Shown: positions 22,240 to 33,330, counted from the stretch's first letter. The stretch: 64,000 nt of DNA from Pseudoips prasinana (GCA_951640165.1 OX621255.1:30726001-30790000), one strand, 5' to 3'. Numbers and translations are program-made. Notes: a model not told the origin generated them from the sequence alone.

Positions 22240-22510
22240 ATAAATAAATAAAATAAAATAAATAAAAAAGGTTTTTATTCACGTAGACTTTCAAAAGCGC
22301 CTGTAAATAGTCAGAACATGTTTGTAGTAATATAGCTGTATACATTATTATTTCTAGTAACATAGATATTTAGGTACACATTGTATGAAAACATTTATAA
22401 AATTTATTTTTTTAGCAATTATATTTAGCTAGCTCGTATTAAGTTATTGTCAAGAGATTATGTTTAATTATCTAGTTTAAGTCTAATATTTTTACTACGT
22501 ATTGTGATAT
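22240..22510 (+). mobile_element. Family I repeat
   Basis: 'aaaggtttttattcacgtag' to 'cgtattaagttattgtcaag' and 'tttttactacgtattgtg'. Confidence 0.65.
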
Positions 22511-22642
22511 AAAGTACAAACACATGTTTTATATTTCCCTGGTCTTCTTACTTTTACTACTTACGATAATAATTAATAGACTCCAGTCGCCTTGAGTTTT
22601 ATAGAAGTATAGTAAGAGAAGAAATAAAATAAATTGATAATT

Positions 22643-22880
22643 ATATCGGGCCATTGAACATGTTTTTTAAACCGCAGGTCGTGGGTTCGATACCCACCCA
22701 GGATAGATATTTTTGTGCATAGAAATGTCTGTTTGTCCTGAGTCTGGGTGTAATTATCTAAATATAAGTATATATTTACAAAAGAAAAGTAATATACCTA
22801 TGTAGGTAGTATATCAGTTATCTGGTTTCTATAGTACAAGCTATGCTTAGTTTGGGATCAGATGGCCGTGTGCGAATATT
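22643..22880 (+). mobile_element. SINE family A
   Basis: Box B (gtgggttcgatacccaccc), 'gtttgtcctgagtctgggtg', then the tail to 'gatggccgtgtgcgaata'. The first third of the head is degraded. Confidence 0.78.
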
Positions 22881-23159
22881 TGAATGAAATTGTGCAAGGC
22901 TGGAATGAGAATTCAATTATTCTGCATCCACAAAATCCGGTTGCCAGCCAGGCGACGGTAAATAAATACTTTGAATCAGTTGTGAAACCTAGGGATATAT
23001 TTTAAATAATAAATAAATAAAATTCATTTATTCACATTTTTTTTATAATTATACAATTTCCTGAAGTCCCTGACTTCTGAGCTAGGTAAGAACCTGTATT
23101 ACAGAAGTCAGTGCCCTCTCCCAGTTTCGTTCGTTTACAAATTGTGAATAAGAAAATAG

Positions 23160-23163
23160 TGTG

Positions 23164-23221
<58 letters not shown>

Positions 23222-23222
23222 G
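23160..23222 (+). repeat. (GT)n microsatellite
   Basis: About 60 bp of GT with two interrupting gtttg. Confidence 0.95.
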
Positions 23223-23487
23223 GTTGTAGGGAATATTAGATTGTGAGTAATAGCGTTTCAGTATAGTCGTAATCTAATTGAAGTAACCAGTTATTAATTT
23301 AATTTTTGGTTTCTCTAAGGGTAACTGGATGAATGTTTAAATTTGTATAGTATATAGGACTCTATATTAATTGAGTTTAGATATTTTTATGTTGATATAG
23401 GATGTTTGTTACGCTGACCTAAGAGAAATAGGCAATTTATGATAGTATTAGTGGCTTACCCAATTATTTCAGTTTGTGTTTTGGCAA

Positions 23488-24062
23488 CTGGCCTGCTCGT
23501 TTAGTGGTTAGTGACCCTGACTACTAAGCCTGAGGTTGTAGGTTCGATCCCTACCTGGTACAGATCATCGTGTGACGAACATTTGTTCTGTGTGTGGGTG
23601 TAATTTATAAATAAAAATAAAATAAAATACACTTTATTGTACACAAAAAAAAGAACATTTAACAATGAAACATTTAACAATTATAATGTACAATGGGCGG
23701 TCTTATCGCATAAAGCGATTTCTTCCAAACAACCTTTGGATGGATAGGAATTAAATGTGTAAAATGCAGGGGATGGTGCAACAAAGTGTGATACATAGAT
23801 AAAAAAGAAGAAAAAAGATAATTAAAAAGGTATACTAAAAACTAAAAATATGTTAATGATCATATTATTATTACACATACATAAACGTAAATAAAATACT
23901 ATATTAACTATACTATAAATATAATACTATATTAAAATACTACATCTAATACATAAATATTTATGTATTAGATGTATGTATTTAGAAATATATAATCTGG
24001 TTGCCATATTACACGCTCTGCCCAGTTTGGGTTCAGATGGCAGTGTGTTTGTTATTCCAGTA
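23488..24062 (+). mobile_element. SINE family C split by a LINE-tail insertion
   Basis: The head (box A 'gctcgtttagtggttagtg', box B ggttcgatccctacc) occupies 23488-23605. The C tail resumes at ~23966 ('tgtatttagaaatatataat') and ends near 24062. Between them is an A-rich family O insertion (23606-23940) and a 36-bp perfect palindrome (23941-23976). Confidence 0.7.
23606..23940 (-). mobile_element. Family O (LINE 3' end) inside a SINE C
   Basis: 'acactttattgtacac', 'gggcggtcttatcgcataaa' and 'gcgatttcttccaaac', then an AT-rich stretch to the palindrome at 23941. Confidence 0.6.
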
Positions 24063-24068
24063 TATATA

Positions 24069-24474
24069 CAACATGTAACTTAATTAACGCACATCCTGAA
24101 AATAGTTTGTTCAGAATAGTTTACTGAATCGATTTATATAATTTTTAATATAGAAAATTCTATTCCAAAAATAATTAAAATTACGGAAAATATTGTCCTA
24201 TTAACCCTGTACAGACAAAACAAATTGAAGAGACCGTGAGTCAAAGTAATAAGAAGTATATATATAAATAAAATCGCAGTTTTATTTGTATTCATAAAAA
24301 TTCCATCATTCAATACAAATAAAGAAAAATAAACTTTATTCCAAGCAACTAACTTAGTAAATAAAAATGCATATACATGTATAACAAAAAATTCAGTGTA
24401 TGTATTATGATTAGGTACAACATAATATTCCAATTGGTGTGTTTGAGGGTGTGCGTTAATTACGTTACATGTTG
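24069..24474. mobile_element. MITE with ~30-bp terminal inverted repeats (copy 1)
   Basis: Left end caacatgtaacttaattaac, right end gttaattacgttacatgttg. The inverted repeats continue to ~30 bp with two mismatches, and TA lies on each side (24067-24068, 24475-24476), as for Tc1/mariner-type insertion. Length 406 bp. The AT-rich interior has no transposase. Two other copies are in the window. Confidence 0.8.
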
Positions 24475-24857
24475 TATATATATATTTAATATGCCTCTCT
24501 TGTGTCTATAACTTGTTACGATAAATGTCTTCAACTTAATTGAATTAAGATATTGCAATATTTTATTGATCCAGGAAGACAATCCGAGCAATAACATGCT
24601 TTCGGACGTCATAAGTCCAAACTTCCTCAATATTATCAATGTTTAAATACTTGTAAATTATTATCAGTGATAAATACTTGATTGCGAATGTATTTTCGTA
24701 TGACTGTATTGGATATTCTCAGAAATACTACAGCAGGCTTTTACTTTTACAGGTAAGAAACTTAAACAGGACGACTTTTTTTACCCTGCACCTTTTGTTC
24801 TAGGTTCTTAAGTAATTCCCATTAAGAGAAGGAATATCAAATTTTTATAATATAATA

Positions 24858-25210
24858 TTTTTAACCGACTTCAAAAGGAGGAGGTTCTCAAGTTCACCGG
24901 TATTTTTTTTTTATGTATGTAGGTACACCGATTACTCGGAGATTTATGATCCGATTTACGTGATTCTTTTTTAGTTTAATGCGGAATAGTTGCCATTTGG
25001 TCCCATAAAAATTATAAAGTTTGGCGTATGTACGTAGTTTAATCTTTAGTATAGGAATTATCTTTATTTTGCTTAGGGCTTGGCACCGACTTCAAACCTA
25101 TCAATAGGTAGCACATACAAATTATAGTATTTCATTTATATTAAAGGTATTACGTTTGCATAAGAGATGTATTAAATTAAATCTTTATTAAGATATTTTT
25201 TTATACTTAC
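24858..25210 (+). mobile_element. 'ttaaccgacttcaaaaggag' LINE-tail repeat
   Basis: 'tttaaccgacttcaaaagga', 'tgtaggtacaccgattactc', ending around 'gttttttaaaccaaattata'. No coding remains. Confidence 0.5.
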
Positions 25211-25257
25211 TTTTTAGTTTTTGTAATCGGTTTTTTAAACCAAATTATAATCTCTGT

Positions 25258-25453
25258 GTTCATCATCAGCCTGATGGCAACCGCTGGACATAGGCCTCCC
25301 CCAAAGGTTTTTATACCGTGGAGACCGCAGTTAGGTGGTAGATAGTACACGGGAGCCTGCTCGACTGACTGGATAAAAAAAAACCATCCCGTGGGTGTCG
25401 AAAAGGGGACTAACGGGTACACCCTTAGTCCCCTTTTTGACACCCACGGGATG
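25258..25453 (-). mobile_element. Family G repeat with a 28-bp fold-back
   Basis: 'catcatcagcctgatggcaa' to 'cagttaggtggtagatagta' is family G on the minus strand. It ends in inverted arms 25385-25412 and 25426-25453 (27 of 28, 13-nt loop), flanked by A-run and T-run. Confidence 0.62.
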
Positions 25454-25454
25454 T

Positions 25455-25720
25455 TTTTTTTTATATCAGAGGGCGACAAACGAGCAGGTGGGTCACCTGA
25501 TGGTAAGTGATCACCACCGCCCATGGACACTCGCGACACCAGAGGAGTCGCGAGTGCGTTGCCGGCCTTTTAGAGTCAGCAAACAAGTGTTGCTGACCCT
25601 TCCCCAATGAGCTCTAGCGACCTTACTCACACTCGGAAACACAACATTAAAAATATTAATGTTATTATTAAGGAATGTCTTCTGTAAGGTGGAGGTACTT
25701 CCCCAGTCGGGCTGCTCTTG
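25455..25720 (-). mobile_element. LINE 3'UTR repeat, family E
   Basis: Poly-T start, 'gacaaacgagcaggtgggtc', 'ggtaagtgatcaccaccgcc', 'aatgagctctagcgacctta'. It continues to 'cttccccagtcgggctgctc', which the 4190 region also shows. Confidence 0.65.
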
Positions 25721-25883
25721 GAGCGAATGAACGCTATGCCCTACCTCTCTTATGAGATGGTATCGGATTAATATTATCGAATGGTATCGGGTGGCCCTGT
25801 TTCTTTCTGGGCCGCAAACCACACGGCATATAATTTTTGTACCTTAAGAATATTGAGATGTTATATTTTAATATATTGATTGA

Positions 25884-25970
25884 TACTGCGATTTCCAACC
25901 CGTCTGCCAAGCGTGGCAATTATGGCTCATCCCGCTATGTGCTTTTGTCCAGCAGTGGACGTAATTTAGT
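25884..25970 (+). mobile_element. Family F repeat, fragment
   Basis: 'gatactgcgatttccaaccc' to 'ttttgtccagcagtggacgt' with an internal deletion. Confidence 0.55.
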
Positions 25971-26039
25971 CGAGTTTGGCTTTAAGTTTCATATCTATGA
26001 CTAGAAATCGTAACTTAGGAAATCAATGATTTTAAATAC

Positions 26040-26262
26040 CAGCCAAGTGCGAGTTGGACTCGCGCACGAAGGGTTCCGTAGAGCGTTATTTTATTTTTAT
26101 TTTAGGATTTTTTGTTATAGTGGCAACAGAAATACATCATGTGTGAAAATTTCAACTGTCTAACTATCACGGTTCATGAGATACAGCCTGGTTACAGACG
26201 GACAGACAGACATGACAGACAGGTCTAGGTATACCCTTTGGCTACGAAACCCTAAAAAAAGA
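26040..26262 (+). mobile_element. 'aagtgcgagtcggactcg' repeat, family U
   Basis: 'ccaagtgcgagttggactcg', 'gaagggttccgtagagcg', then 'acggacagacagacatgaca' and 'ctttggctacgaaaccct'. A very widespread lepidopteran repeat. Confidence 0.68.
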
Positions 26263-26594
26263 TATGTGTAAAGTTACAACATTGAAATGTTATAACAATG
26301 AACTTAAAAACGGCATAACTCACAAGTACGAAAGTTCAGCGACCGGAACTTTTAGTTTGAGGCTATAAAGGCTAGCAACTTGTCACAGAAATAAACTAGT
26401 TTTTGGGAATTTCGGCTTTTAATACCTTTTACTAAGTTCGCTTTTTTATTAATCACACTTGCAAGGTCGGACTGCAAGATCAGCAACATTTTATTGATAA
26501 CAAAATTTACAATGTTGTGAGCGAGTAGTAAATTATGGGAAAGAAGAAGAAGAACAAGGTTTATACAGAAAATTGTACAGAAATCGAAAATACA

Positions 26595-26940
26595 AGTGCG
26601 AGTCGGACTGGCGCACGAAGGGTCCCGTATCTATAAAACCACGTTTGTTCTATGGGAGCCTCTAATTTAACTATTTATTTTTAAAGCCAATATAATAAAA
26701 TATTCAGTTAATATTTCAAGTGACTACATGTTACTGTGATCAATGTCGAGCAAAATAGAGCAAAACAATCACGTTTGTTGTTTGGGAACCCCTTAAATAT
26801 TTATTTTATTCTGTTTTTTAGTATTTGTAGTTATAGTGGCGACAGAAATACATAATTTGCGAAAATGTCAACAACAAAAACCGTATCTCCAATTACTGAG
26901 CGGGGCGAATCCAGAGCCTTTCTAGGGTACGTATCCCGAC
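26595..26940 (+). mobile_element. Family U repeat, 5' part
   Basis: 'acaagtgcgagtcggactgg' and 'ggcacgaagggtcccgtat'-type start. The 'gtggcgacagaaatacataa' middle recurs, the 3' end is lost and the rest is diverged. Confidence 0.55.
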
Positions 26941-26944
26941 CATT

Positions 26945-27060
26945 TGGAACATGGCGCAAGAAGGGGCACCTGAGCAGCATACCCGCATTCCAAGAGAATT
27001 CCACGTCAGGTTAGGTTTAGTCGGTGCGAGTCAGATATACCTGCCCGCAGACACTTTTCT
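26945..27060 (+). mobile_element. Family S repeat, fragment
   Basis: 'aacatggcgcaagaaggggc' to 'ctgcccgcagacacttttc'. Confidence 0.48.
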
Positions 27061-27104
27061 TGGAGTTATTTTTTTATTATTTTTTTTTTGTTGAGATCCG
27101 CAGG

Positions 27105-27377
27105 TGAACCAAAGTAACTGACATAGCCGTAAGAATTGCCGAGCTGAAGTGGCAGTGGGCAGGGCACATAGCTCGTAGAGCCGACGGCCGCTGGGGCAGA
27201 AAGGTTCTCGAGTGGTGACCACGAAACGGAAGACGCAGCGTGGGCAGGGCCCCTACAAGATAGACCGATGATCTTGTGCGGATCGCTGGAAATCGCTGGA
27301 GGCGGATAGCGCAAGACCAGCAATTGTGGAGATCTTTGGGGGAGGCCTTTGTCCAACAGTGGACGTCTTTCGGCTGA
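27105..27377 (+). pseudogene. C-terminal end of RTE-like LINE, family H
   Basis: Reads IAVRIAELKWQWAGHIARRA, then GRWGRKVLEW, a stop, GRRSVGRAPTR, a stop, and TDDLVRIAGNRWRRIAQDQQ to EAFVQQWTSFG and the terminal tga. This is the characteristic C-terminus of lepidopteran endonuclease-reverse transcriptase LINEs, with an (atg)n tail. Two in-frame stops make it dead. It may belong to the same lineage as the reverse transcriptase at 63.5 kb. Confidence 0.78.
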
Positions 27378-27786
27378 TATGATGATGATGAGACACTTTT
27401 TGCAGATGCCATACGACGGCATTTCGCCTGCCTTATCAAGAAAAAGGTCAGGATAGCTACACCAGGCATATCTAGGGCCTACTGTTGCCCTAGGAGACTA
27501 CACTGGTCACAGGACGACAGAGGCGAGGCTTAACGCCGCCTCTATAATTGAGAAATAATTATAAAGACCTATCGATAACTGTATCATTGATATAAATATG
27601 TTTAGAAGGCCGTCAGTTCGATTGGTAAACAGAACGCAGTATTATCTGTATTTAGGTACTCTATTGATAAGATGTTACAGATAAACTGGCCGACTAGCTT
27701 GAGTGTTGTGTATTTGGACTGTGCTTATGTCATTCGAAAACAATATCCTTTAATTCATTATGGCCAGTGTTTACCCAGTGGTTTTC

Positions 27787-27975
27787 GTGTGGCGACCACG
27801 AACCGGAAGACGCAGCGTGCCTGCCCACGCTGCGTCTTCCGGTTCGTGGTCGCCCTCTACAAGATGGACCGATGATCTTGTGCGGGTCGCTGGAAACCGC
27901 TGGATGCGAGAGAAGACCGGCAATTGTGAAGACCTTGGAGGGAGGCCTTTGTTTTTCGGCTGATATGATGATGAT
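27787..27975 (+). pseudogene. Family H LINE tail with a 29-bp fold-back
   Basis: 'ggcgaccacgaaccggaaga' is followed by a perfect inverted copy (27791-27819 against 27826-27854, 6-nt loop). The normal 'ctacaagatggaccgatgat' to 'gggaggcctttg' and (atg)n tail come next. Confidence 0.75.
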
Positions 27976-28195
27976 GATGAGTGTTTACCCTGATGTCCTG
28001 GGTGACGGTTATGTAACTAATGCCTACCGCTGGGACGTGCAATCTAAAGCAGCAGACGCTTAGAAATTGAACGGTTAAAGCGCTCACCTATAAAATTGAC
28101 CGCGTGCCTACTTGCTTACCCTCACCGATTTTTAACAGACTGATAAGAAGAACTGTCTACGAATATTATAATACAAATGTAGTAATTTGGCAAAG

Positions 28196-28440
28196 AATAT
28201 CACCATCCCATCTTATCCCGTGGGGGGCTAAGAAGTCGCCCCGAAGGAAATCTCCCAGAGAACGGGCAGCAGCGTCTCTGTGTATACTATGACAATCATA
28301 CTGCGATCGCCAACCCGTCTGCCAAGCGTGGCGATTATGGCATATCCCTCCAAAGATGGACACAACTCCTTTGTAGAAATCTTTTGCGAAGGCCTTTGTC
28401 CAGCAGTGGACGTCATTCCGCCGGCATGATGATGGATACA
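28196..28440 (+). mobile_element. Family F repeat, full
   Basis: 'tatcaccatcccatcttatc', 'agagaacgggcagcagcgtc', 'atactgcgatcgccaacccg', 'ctttgtccagcagtggacgt', then an (atg)n end. Best reference for family F here. Confidence 0.65.
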
Positions 28441-28654
28441 TTGCTCAACCTGAAATCAATTAGTTTACGCAGTACTCATTGAACCACGTGTACGTCAATC
28501 AGGATTATTAATTTATAAAAATTACACAATTGTCGTACATTCGCTAAACTGCGTGTCGGATTAACTTCAGAAGCAATTTGGTAATCGTCACTTAAATATT
28601 TATTTCTTACGAAATCCTACTTTGGTAATCTGTTAGGGTAAAATATTATCATCA

Positions 28655-28786
28655 TCAGTTTAAGTCGCTGTAACAGTTTCCAGCCTTCTCCTTGACTTTT
28701 TTGAACGCTTCCATTTTCACTACTTCCTTGACCTGGTCCATATATTTAGGTCTCTGCCTGCCTCTCTTTCTCCTGGCCTCAATTTT
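28655..28786 (-). pseudogene. C-terminal end of another RTE-like LINE ORF
   Basis: 43 codons: KIEARRKRGRQRPKYMDQVK, then MEAFKKVKEKAGNCYSDLN and a stop. The basic 'RGRQRPKYMDQV' block corresponds to the 'RGRPR-TF' block of the other tails. A (atgatg)n tail follows. 5'-truncated. Confidence 0.6.
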
Positions 28787-29154
28787 TCATTCTCTATATC
28801 GGAAGATCAGCACTGCAGAAATGTAGTAAGTAAGTAATGTATGAGAAAGGGCCATTTTTCATATCAGTACGGATAAAAGTACAAATGTTTTTTAAAATGT
28901 ATACCACAATTGAATGTATTTTCCGTATACGTTATGAAAATGTTTATTTATATAATTATTTCTTTCTTTCTATAATGTTGGTGATGACTGGTCGTCTCGA
29001 ATTTGTCCAATTATTTTTCTTGGTCTAAACTAATTTCATAATTTTGTTACAAACAGTAAATTCAAGGCAATATTAAACACAAAACTAAAGGGAAATCAGT
29101 CACGTCTTAATTAACTAAATATAATACTTGCCCGTTCAGGTCATTATTTGATTA

Positions 29155-29547
29155 TTTTAGGTATGACTTTAATTAGACTTTATAGGTATAAAGTTTCCGT
29201 TATTGCTCATAATTACGGAAATATATTGTTTAAAACAAATTTTTACTTTGTTCGTTACTTTGTACAGACGCCAGCACATCAAGCTACCCGAATCTGTAAA
29301 GTTTCCCCAATTGAAAGTGAACCTTATGCTTTTGTGATAAAGTTGAAAATCTATAAAAGTAATTTGACAGATTGTGGTAGCTGGATTTGTTGGCGTCTAT
29401 ACATAAGCTTACGCATACTGTTAGCCTAATAGAATAAGTAGGCATTTGTGGACAGATTCTTCAACAAATATACGGAACCCATATCGTATTATACCACACA
29501 AGAGTTGTATTATGTTATATGAAACTACAATTTTTTTTAACATATTA
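29155..29547 (+). mobile_element. Element X copy 1, containing a family P MITE
   Basis: About 390 bp ('ggtatgactttaattagac' to 'tatgaaactacaattttttt') matching 30991-31364 in inverse orientation. The family P MITE at 29272-29402 splits it. A ~20-bp segment before the MITE ('aaatttttactttgttcg') is not in the other copy. Confidence 0.7.
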
Positions 29548-29718
29548 AGTGTGTATGTATGTATATGTATAGTCATATGTATATGTACGTAGTAATAGAT
29601 TAATTCGATTTATAACATTTCAATTGCAATTAGTACACCTTCTGCCCCTTCATCAGATTCTTTCAATTCTGGTCCATACTACGGAAATCGGTTGCCTGGA
29701 AGAGATACTACGGCTAAA

Positions 29719-29900
29719 AAACTACGGAAATTATTGTCATATTAACCCTGTACAGCCAAAATAAATTGAAATGGTAAAGTCCATTTCAATTTATTTTGTC
29801 AAAGTAATAAGACTTTTAAAATCGCAGTTTTATTAGTATTCATACAAATTCCATTATTCAATACAAAATATTAAAAATAAACTTTATTCCAAGAAAATTA
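29719..29900. mobile_element. MITE (copy 3), internal fragment with a fold-back
   Basis: Matches the middle of the two complete copies ('attaaccctgtacag', 'aaatcgcagttttattagta', 'taaactttattccaag'). Both termini are gone. An 18-bp perfect hairpin (29757-29798) replaces eight bases present in copy 1. Confidence 0.7.
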
Positions 29901-30003
29901 TTTTGTACATAATTTGTTTCATCATTTGTTTTTTACATTGTTTTGTATTAATTATTTTTGCAATAAAGTGTATGTACTTCTTCTTCTATTCTTTTTTTTG
30001 CTA

Positions 30004-30250
30004 TCATCATCATGTCAGACGAATGACGTCCACTGCTGGACTAAGGCCTCCCCAAAATGTCCACAATGAAGTTGTGTCCTTCATTTGGAGGAATATGCTA
30101 TAATCGCCACGCTTGGGAGACGGGTTGGTGATCGCAGTATGATGGCAGTAGTACACAGGGAGACGCTGCTGCCCGTTCTCTGGGAGATATATCCTCAGGT
30201 TGAGTTCTTCGCCCCCCAAAGGGTGAAGTGGGATGGCGACACAGCAATCG
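30004..30250 (-). mobile_element. Family F repeat, full
   Basis: 'cgaatgacgtccactgctgg' to 'gtgaagtgggatggcgacac'. Confidence 0.62.
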
Positions 30251-30447
30251 CATTTTTGCTAACGTATACTTAACTCGTATAATACGAGGAGATATGTTGA
30301 TACTTAGATAATTTTATTTATATAACATAGCGCATATATACTATTTATAGAATTGTTTTTGTCTTATATCGGATTGATAGGTTATCTGAGCAACCTTGTG
30401 GTTTAATTGCGACTTTTAAATATCCCTAGTTGATTATTATATGTATA

Positions 30448-30735
30448 AAATAAAATGAAAAAGGTTTTTATTCACATAGACTTTAAAAAGCGCTTGTAAA
30501 TAGTCAGAACATGTTTGTAGTAATATAGGTACATAATTATTTGTAGTTACATAGATATTTAGGTACACGGATTGTATGAAAACAATTATATAATTTATTT
30601 TTTAATAGTAATGATATTTAGCTACCTTGTATTAAGTTATTGTCAAAGAGATTATGTTTAAGTTTTTTATAGAAATTTATAGTTTTAGCTGTATTTTACT
30701 ACATATTCTCCGAATGGTTCTGTTATATTTGGTGG
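30448..30735 (+). mobile_element. Family I repeat, full
   Basis: A-rich start through 'tactacatattctccgaatg'. The 'gaatggttctgt' end is shared with the copies at 4890 and 42310. Confidence 0.65.
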
Positions 30736-30975
30736 GTGACTGACGACATAGAATAGCGATACCCCATCTCATCCCGTGGGGGCCTAAGCACTCGTTTCGA
30801 GAGAATATCTAGGTACCAGAGAATGGGCGGCAGCGTCTTTCTCTGTAAGATGACCTTCTTGCGCCAACCTGTCTGTCAAGTGTCGCGAATATGCCATATA
30901 CCTCCAAATGATGGACTCAACTCCATTGTGGAAATCTTTTGGAGGGGAGGGGGCTTTGTCCAGCTGTGGACGTCA
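30728..30975 (+). mobile_element. Family F repeat, full
   Basis: 'gatacccccatctcatc'-type head through 'ctttgtccagctgtggacgt'. It follows a family I copy directly. Confidence 0.62.
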
Positions 30976-30990
30976 TTCAAAAATAAAGAA

Positions 30991-31364
30991 TAATATGTTA
31001 AAAAATGTTGTAGTTTCATATAACATAACACAACTCTTGTTTGGTATAATACTATAATGGTTACGTATATTTGATGAAGACCCTGTTCACAAATGTCTAC
31101 TTATTCTGTTAGGCTAAGAGCATGCGTAAGCTTATGTACAGACGCCAGCACATCAAGCTACTCCAATCTGTCAAATTTCCCCAATTGAAAGTGAACCTTA
31201 TGCTTGAGTGATGAAGTTGAAAATCTATAGAATGAATTTGACAGATTGGGATAGCTGGATGTGCTGGCGTCTGTACAAAGTATGTTTTAAACAATATATT
31301 TCCGTAATTATGAGCAATAACGGTAACTTTACACCTATAGAGTCTAATTAAAGTCATACCTGAA
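30991..31364 (-). mobile_element. Element X copy 2 (inverted), containing a family P MITE
   Basis: Inverse of 29155-29547, about 1.45 kb away. It holds a family P MITE (31136-31276) at the same place. That MITE reads in the same strand direction as in copy 1 although the surrounding element is inverted. Confidence 0.7.
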
Positions 31365-31929
31365 ATATAATTTGAAGATAATTAATGTTTTTCATCCAAT
31401 TTGGTACTTCAGAACCCTTGATAGATCACTAGAAACATCGAAAATAAAATGGAAATCTTTAATATTAGCTTTTCGTGCTTTCATGCTCGAGGCTGTCTTT
31501 GGATTGACCGTATTAAAATTAAAAGAAATAATTTCGTATTCAAATTTTCTTCTCTTCAGCTGATAAATGATTTGAACAAAATCTATGTGGAAGATGAAAA
31601 CTACACAGACACCATTTTCTATCGAATAATGTTTCCTCAGCACTACGATGTACATGTCCTTCTTATCTTCAGTTTTATTGAAGTTATACTTCTTTTGCCG
31701 CGATGGAGAAAAATGATGAGAGTGAATTTTTACGATGCGCGCGCACACCGACACCAAAAAATTTAACAGCATGAAGTTAGTTCTAGGTGGTATGAGAGTG
31801 AATTTTTACTAAAAATTACAGCAGGACGTTAGTTCTAGCTGGTATGAAAATTGATAACTATGTTCAAGTTGTATATTAAGAAGTATAACTTCTAACGCGT
31901 GTACATAAGTACACACAAGTTTTTAACTT

Positions 31930-32255
31930 TAATCTATACATTTAATAAAATCGTGGGAAAGTCAAAATTGTACCTTGAATATTTTTTTTAAATGATACTT
32001 AGGGCGTGATCTACAATCGATATCGAAGCCAAAAATAAAGTTTTTAGAATTTTTGTCTGTGTGTCTGTTTGTCTGTATGTATGTCCGGGCTAAACTCAAA
32101 AAGTACTGCATGGATTTACTTCAAACTTTGCATGAATATTACTAAAAGGTCGGGTCCACATATAGACTACATCATATCCCGCTATCACCTACGGGGGAGA
32201 AAATGTGATAATTTATAAAATTTAACGCGGGTAAAACCGCGGGGCACAGCTACCT
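31930..32255 (-). mobile_element. Family J repeat, full length
   Basis: From 'atctatacatttaataaaat' to 'aaccgcggggcacagctacc'. Carries the 'ctgtgtgtctgtttgtctg' stretch typical of the family. Confidence 0.78.
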
Positions 32256-32259
32256 AATA

Positions 32260-32935
32260 AAATATATTGTTTGCGTACCTGTTTTACAGTCCACATACGT
32301 CACAGTACCTAGACATTTTTATAGAATGACTGTCAATATAGTCTGACTGATAACACGTTTTGTTTGTTATTTAGTGACTAAATACAATAGAACTGTTTAT
32401 TATCCTGTTTGTGTGAATTAGTCACTTTGTTCTTGTTCCAGTAACTAAAGTTCACTCATAAGCCACTCCTAAATATAAATACAAAAAAGATGTAACGTAA
32501 TTAGTGCAGGGTAGTGAAACTATAAATATATTTGCTCTGAATTAAGTAACGGATTAATATTAAAGAAAATTAGCCCTTGAGGGGTGAAATGTGATTTTTT
32601 CACTATTTAAGGGACGACTTAGTAAAAAAATTAAGTTTGATTATTTTTTAATGAAAGGCATGAAAATGACAAAAATGACAAAATTTTGAATTTTAAAATG
32701 ATACACTTCAAATCTGTAAACAGGCTTTTGGCAATTTAGGCAAAATTTTCTAAAAGATAAAAATACAAAATTGCACGCCTCATAACTCATAAAAGTCATT
32801 GTAGGTGCTATTGCTATCACCCTTTTAGTTTGCGTGTATAAATAGGCATATTTAAATTATTCCCGTGTTGTAAATGTATTAATTACCCAATAATAATAAG
32901 GGGAAACTACGTCAAAAATTCTCTGACCTAATCGG
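32260..32935 (+). other. Intronic AT-rich sequence, nothing recognised
   Basis: No ORF, SINE, MITE or LINE signature. Confidence 0.5.
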
Positions 32936-32936
32936 A

Positions 32937-33196
32937 GATCACCGTAGCCTAGTTGGTAGTGCTCCTGCCTACGAAGCTGGTGCTCCTGGGTTCGAATCCC
33001 GGTAAGTGCAAATATTTGTGTGATGAGCACGAATATTTGTTTCTGAGTCATGGATGTTTTCTATGTACCTATTTAAGTATTTATCTATCTATATAAGTAT
33101 GTATATCGTTGCCTGGTACCCATAGTACAAGCTTTGCTTAGTTTGGGGCTAGGATGATCTATGTGACATGGTCCCTTAATATTATTATTATTATTT
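32937..33196 (+). mobile_element. SINE family B, full length
   Basis: Head 'caccgtagcctagttggtag' (box A) and 'gggttcgaatcccggtaag' (box B), then body, tail 'gtgacatggtcccttaatatt' and ATT repeats. Confidence 0.88.
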
Positions 33197-33330
33197 TCTC
33201 AAGAAAGGCTAGGTCAGAGGTAAGAATAGAATAAGTAAACGAGGCAAAAGAGGTATGCAAGGATCGTGACAAATGCATTCGTTGTTTCTGCTTTCCTTTC
33301 TGGGAAACAGGCATTAGTCTTATGTATGTA
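33197..33330 (+). pseudogene. RTE-like LINE tail, internally deleted
   Basis: 'aagaaaggctaggtcagagg' jumps to 'taagtaaacgaggcaaaaga' and ends 'tctgggaaacaggcattagt' plus the tatgtatg tail. It follows SINE B directly. Confidence 0.65.

Noticed and set aside
23160..23222. Functional meaning for the GT repeat
   Set aside because: Ordinary microsatellite.
27066..27469. 118- and 130-codon minus-strand ORFs
   Set aside because: Antisense of the family H LINE C-terminal coding region.
31392..31772. Overlapping ORFs of 126 codons (minus) and 105 codons (plus)
   Set aside because: They lie on opposite strands of the same AT-rich DNA with no recognisable domain. A short direct repeat of 'gagagtgaatttttac' nearby suggests repeat debris.
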